NCBI RefSeq assembly: GCF_027594865.1
Contig: NZ_CP089391.1
Coordinates: forward strand, 5,486,501 to 5,550,500
DNA: 64,000 nucleotides
Source of the DNA: Bradyrhizobium xenonodulans
GTDB taxonomy: Bacteria; Pseudomonadota; Alphaproteobacteria; Rhizobiales; Xanthobacteraceae
Direction of reading: 5' to 3'
The stretch's first letter is position 1, and each line of letters opens with the position of its first letter. The notes beneath the pieces are model-generated. The model ran no database searches. It saw only the letters and a list, made by a program, of their open reading frames with translations, and was not told the origin of the DNA. Below are positions 61,218 to 64,000 of the stretch, piece after piece. Made by a program: the position numbers and the translations under genes.

Positions 61218-61709
61218 CTAGGCCCGGCGGCGGCCGGCCGATTTCTGCGCCGACGCCTTGGTCTTGGCGAGCAGCCGCATCAATTCGCGCACGTCCTTCG
61301 GCGTCAAATCGGCGAAGAGATCGGCAATCCAGGTCTCGTGCTCCGCAGCCATCTTCCGGAACTCGGCGCGACCAACCTTCGTAAGCCGGATCACCTGGAC
61401 GCGGCGGTCTGTCTCCGAGGTGCGTCGGTCCAGATGGCCCGATTCCACCAGCCGCTCGACGAGGCCGGTGACGTTGCCGTTCGACACCATCATGCGTTTG
61501 GAGACGTCGGACAGCGTCATGCCGTCGGGCGCCTTGTCGAGCTGGGCCATCAGGTCGAACCGGGGTAACGTGACGTCGAAGCGCTGCCGCAGACGGCCGC
61601 GGACTTCACCTTCGATCAAGGTCGTGCAGGTGAGCAGGCGCAGCCACAGCCGAAGCTCTTCGGCGTGGTCCTCCGGAGTTTCGACGGCCTTGGTCTCGGA
61701 ATCGAGCAT
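61218..61709 (-). CDS. MarR-family regulator
   Basis: 163 residues. The winged helix (LMAQLDKAPDGMTLSDVSKRMMVSNGNVTGLVERLVESGHLDRRTSETDRRVQVIRLTK) is typical of MarR proteins controlling aromatic-acid catabolism. N- and C-terminal helices form the dimer. It lies between the ligase gene (147 bp downstream, same strand) and the receptor gene (divergent). Three similar palindromic sites flank it, so autoregulation and repression of both neighbours are inferred, with an aryl-CoA as the probable inducer. Confidence 0.9.
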   Translation of the reverse strand: MLDSETKAVETPEDHAEELRLWLRLLTCTTLIEGEVRGRLRQRFDVTLPRFDLMAQLDKAPDGMTLSDVSKRMMVSNGNVTGLVERLVESGHLDRRTSETDRRVQVIRLTKVGRAEFRKMAAEHETWIADLFADLTPKDVRELMRLLAKTKASAQKSAGRRRA

Positions 61710-61740
61710 TCGATGCAGCCACTCACGGCCGGCATTGGCG

Positions 61741-61788
61741 CCGGCACGGATTCCCCAACGTTTTGAGCTTCAAATAAATCCGTGCCGG
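61741..61788. promoter_or_regulatory. Hairpin with MarR operator-like site b in its loop
   Basis: Perfect 12-bp arms CCGGCACGGATT (61741-61752) and AATCCGTGCCGG (61777-61788). The 24-bp loop holds the palindrome TTTGAGCTTCAAA (61762-61774). It lies 32 bp upstream of the marR ATG (61709). Confidence 0.7.
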
Positions 61789-61829
61789 CCGCAAGCCCAA
61801 AGCTGCAACAATCGACCGCAGGCGAATTT

Positions 61830-61852
61830 CTTTAGGCTTCAAATAATTGGCG
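61830..61852. promoter_or_regulatory. MarR operator-like site c
   Basis: CTTTAGGCTTCAAATAATTG, about 135 bp upstream of the ABC receptor start (61986). It matches site a in both halves. Confidence 0.55.
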
Positions 61853-61985
61853 TGCCGCTTGCATGCGCGGCTGTCCGCAGGATGGCGACGCTTGAGCTTT
61901 GCTTGCCGCGGCAGCCATCATCGGCATAAGCTTGAATTGGAGTACGTGGCTTGCAGCGCAGGCCCGATCGGCACGAGGACAGATC

Positions 61986-63161
61986 ATGAAGACGCAAATG
62001 ACGATGGCCGCAGCCGCGTTGCTGCTCGGCACCGCGGTGAGCCCTGCCCTCGCCCAGGAGAAAATCAAGCTGGGCGTGATCGTGACCCTGTCGGGACCCG
62101 CCGCCGCACTTGGCCAGCAGGTCCGCGACGGTTTTGCGCTCGCAGTGAAGGACCTTGGCGGCAAGATGGGCGGCCGCGATGTCGAAGTGATCGTTGCGGA
62201 TGACGAACTGAAGCCGGATGCCGCGGTCACCAAGGTCAAGGGCCTTCTGGAGCGTGACAAGGTCGACTTCGTCGTCGGTCCGATCTTCTCCAACATCCTC
62301 CAGGCCATCCACCGGCCCGTCACGGAGTCGAAGACCTTTCTGATCAGCCCAAATGCCGGCCCGTCGACCTTTGCCGGCAAGGACTGCAACCCGTTCTTCT
62401 ATGTGACCTCGTACCAGAACGACCAGGTGCACGAGATCCTCGGCAAGGTCGCGCAGGATCGCGGCTACAAGCGCATGTACCTGATGGTGCCGAACTATCA
62501 GGCCGGCAAGGATTCGGTGGCGGGATTCAAGCTCGACTACAAGGGCGAGATCGTCGAGGAATCCTACATGCCGCTCAACACGCTGGACTTCCAGCCGGAG
62601 CTGTCCAAGATCTCGTCACAGAAGCCGGATGCTCTGTTCACGTTCATGCCGGGCGGCCTCGGTGTCAATCTCGTCAAGCAGTACCGGCAGGCCGGCCTTG
62701 CCGACAGCATTCCGGTGCTCTCGGCTTTCACGGTGGACGAATCGACGCTGCCGGCGCAGCAGGATGCGGCGGTCGGCATGTTCGGCGGCGCGAACTGGGC
62801 GCCCAATCTCGACAATCCCCAGAACAAGAAGTTCGTCGCGGCCTATGAGGCCGCCTACAATGTCGTGCCCGGCACCTACGCCTTCCAGGCGTATGACGCT
62901 GCCATGTTGATCGACAGCGCGGTCAAGGCCGTGAAGGGCGACCTCTCGATCAAGGATGCAGTCGGGACCGCACTGAAGAAGGCCGACTTCACCTCGCTTC
63001 GCGGCGCCTTCAAGTTCAACACCAACGGCTATCCAATCCAGGATTTTTATCTGACCAAGGTCGCCAAGCGTCCGGACGGCAAATTCCAGACCGAAATCGT
63101 CCAGAAAGTCTTCGAGAATTACGGCGACCGCTACGCCAAGGACTGCAAAGCGGCGAACTAA
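61986..63161 (+). CDS. ABC-type branched-chain/aromatic-acid periplasmic receptor
   Basis: 391 residues from the ATG at 61986. A signal peptide ends PALAQE. The Leu/Ile/Val-type fold opens IKLGVIVTLSGPAAALGQQVRDGFALAVKDLGG, with PDAAVTKVKGLLERDKVDFVVGP and ending in QDFYLTKVAKRPDGK. Related receptors bind aromatic acids such as benzoates and feed a Liv-type permease (not in the window). The cupin gene follows 30 bp later, so it may be part of the aromatic operon. Confidence 0.9.
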   Translation: MKTQMTMAAAALLLGTAVSPALAQEKIKLGVIVTLSGPAAALGQQVRDGFALAVKDLGGKMGGRDVEVIVADDELKPDAAVTKVKGLLERDKVDFVVGPIFSNILQAIHRPVTESKTFLISPNAGPSTFAGKDCNPFFYVTSYQNDQVHEILGKVAQDRGYKRMYLMVPNYQAGKDSVAGFKLDYKGEIVEESYMPLNTLDFQPELSKISSQKPDALFTFMPGGLGVNLVKQYRQAGLADSIPVLSAFTVDESTLPAQQDAAVGMFGGANWAPNLDNPQNKKFVAAYEAAYNVVPGTYAFQAYDAAMLIDSAVKAVKGDLSIKDAVGTALKKADFTSLRGAFKFNTNGYPIQDFYLTKVAKRPDGKFQTEIVQKVFENYGDRYAKDCKAAN

Positions 63162-63191
63162 GCCGCCTGTCGCGTTTAAGGGAGGACTTCA

Positions 63192-63650
63192 ATGAGCAGC
63201 GAAATCACCGGCATCACGCGGGCCAATGAGGGGATTCAGGGCATTTCCTGGAACATTCTCGGCCAAACTTATGTGCCGAAGAGCAACACCGAGCACAGCT
63301 TCTCCTGGCACGCGACGTTGCCGCCGGGCACCTTCGTGCCGCCGCACATCCATCCCGACCAGGATGAGTATCTCTACATGCTGGAGGGCAAGCTCGACTT
63401 CATGCTCGGCAATTCGGAAGCGCAAGCGACCGCGGGCGATCTGATCCGGCTCGGCATGGGCGTGCCGCACGGCATCTTCAACAAGTCGGAGCAGACCGCA
63501 AAAGTGTTGTTCTGGGTCTCGCCGAGCCGCAAGTTGTTCGACCTGTTCTGGGGCCTTCACAACATGAAGGAACAGAAGCCGGAGGACGTGGTGGCGATGG
63601 CCGCCGAGTTCAACATCCACTTTCTGCCGCCGCCTCCCGGCGCCGGCTAG
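63192..63650 (+). CDS. Cupin-domain protein
   Basis: 152 residues. Cupin motif 1 is PPHIHPDQDEYLYMLEGKLDF (His, His, Glu metal ligands) and motif 2 is GMGVPHGIFNKSEQTAKVLFW. There is no signal peptide. It is downstream of the ABC receptor and converges on the FAD monooxygenase gene. It may be an isomerase or dioxygenase-like helper in ring catabolism; no specific function is supported. Confidence 0.85.
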   Translation: MSSEITGITRANEGIQGISWNILGQTYVPKSNTEHSFSWHATLPPGTFVPPHIHPDQDEYLYMLEGKLDFMLGNSEAQATAGDLIRLGMGVPHGIFNKSEQTAKVLFWVSPSRKLFDLFWGLHNMKEQKPEDVVAMAAEFNIHFLPPPPGAG

Positions 63651-63659
63651 CTGCAGGTC

Positions 63660-64000
63660 TTAAGCGCGCACAGCCGCAAGTCCCGGCACTGCGGCGAAGC
63701 CTGCCTTGGTGGCATAGCCGCGCACGATCGCCTCGCGCTGAGAATAGCTCAGCACATTGTCGATATTGTCGAAGCCATCGGGCGCGAGCTGCTCGACGGC
63801 GTCGATGACACCCTCGGGGCCGCCGCGGCGGTTGGAGCGGACGATGTCCGCAGTCATCGGCAGGCGCTTCTTCTCGTATTCAAGCAGCGCCTGGCGCGGA
63901 TGCTCGGCGCGCACCAGCGCGTCGGCAAGACAGCGCGCATCGAGGATGGCCTGCGAGGCGCCATTGGATCCGACAGGATACATGGGATGGGCGGCATCAC
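63660..64000 (-). CDS. FAD-dependent aromatic monooxygenase, C-terminal part
   Basis: The 5' end is beyond the window; about 113 residues are visible. The frame at the edge reads DAAHPMYPVGSNGASQAILDA, which is the FAD-ribityl motif (GDAAH) of PHBH-type class A monooxygenases, followed by SLADALVRAEHPRQALLEYEKKR-like helices. Expected to hydroxylate an aromatic ring using NAD(P)H. Converges with the cupin gene; 9 bp separate the stops. Confidence 0.85.
   Translation of the reverse strand, partial: DAAHPMYPVGSNGASQAILDARCLADALVRAEHPRQALLEYEKKRLPMTADIVRSNRRGGPEGVIDAVEQLAPDGFDNIDNVLSYSQREAIVRGYATKAGFAAVPGLAAVRA

Noticed and set aside
1..64000. CRISPR arrays, tRNA or rRNA genes, insertion sequences and prophage
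   Set aside because: No spacer-repeat pattern, cloverleaf or transposase was seen on either strand.

Overview
The window reads as chromosome of an alphaproteobacterium of the Bradyrhizobium/Rhodopseudomonas group. The evidence is high GC, alphaproteobacterial protein families, many solute-binding-protein transporters, an FnrN/FixK1-type regulator, TTGA-N6-TCAA (FixK2/FNR-type) promoter boxes, and intergenic palindromes of the kind I recall from Bradyrhizobium. The genus call is inference. I see no tRNA, rRNA, CRISPR array, insertion sequence or phage module. Genes are ordinary chromosomal genes, densely packed and often overlapping by 4 bp.

Layout. 0-1 kb: end of a type II secretion cluster (secretin C-terminus, prepilin peptidase). 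1-6.8 kb: a Sel1-repeat protein, a WbqC-family protein and two exported-looking proteins (a beta-helix protein; an M10 serralysin-like protease with RTX and seven FG-GAP repeats). 6.9-11.2 kb: surface-glycan genes (two methyltransferases, a NeuD-type acetyltransferase, a propeller glycosidase-like protein, a GtrB-like glycosyltransferase). 11.4-17.1 kb: a CoA-transferase, an Omp25-like porin and a tctCBA tricarboxylate transporter. 17.3-21.2 kb: a 1304-residue VCBS/RTX adhesin.

21.8-31.9 kb: a glyoxylate/glycolate-type catabolic block with two paralogous serine-glyoxylate-type aminotransferases flanking an MFS carrier, a GntR/FadR regulator, a fused GlcD-GlcF-type oxidoreductase and a GlcG-like protein, bordered by two enoyl-CoA hydratase family genes. 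32-38.6 kb: molybdenum enzymes (a bis-MGD oxidoreductase and a two-subunit Mo-hydroxylase), an orphan TctC receptor and a ModA-like protein lacking a signal peptide. 38.6-43.4 kb: a TRAP transporter with an SDR and a cyclase-family hydrolase.

43.4-58.9 kb is the most coherent part. Two Crp/Fnr regulators, a 44-residue membrane peptide, a small cytochrome c, a fused Mla-type lipid transporter, a DUF883/holin-like membrane pair, a tandem Usp protein, an acyl-CoA synthetase-GNAT fusion, an APH-P-loop kinase fusion, a CHAD protein, a PHA synthase and a CBS-BON protein lie together. Eight perfect TTGA-N6-TCAA boxes occur in their promoters, mostly as pairs in divergent intergenic regions with one box placed for each direction. 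I infer a low-oxygen stress and storage regulon controlled by FixK2/FnrN.

58.9-64 kb: an aromatic-acid block (RidA, a benzoate/2-aminobenzoate-CoA ligase-type enzyme, MarR, an ABC receptor, a cupin and a partial FAD monooxygenase) with three related MarR-operator-like sites.
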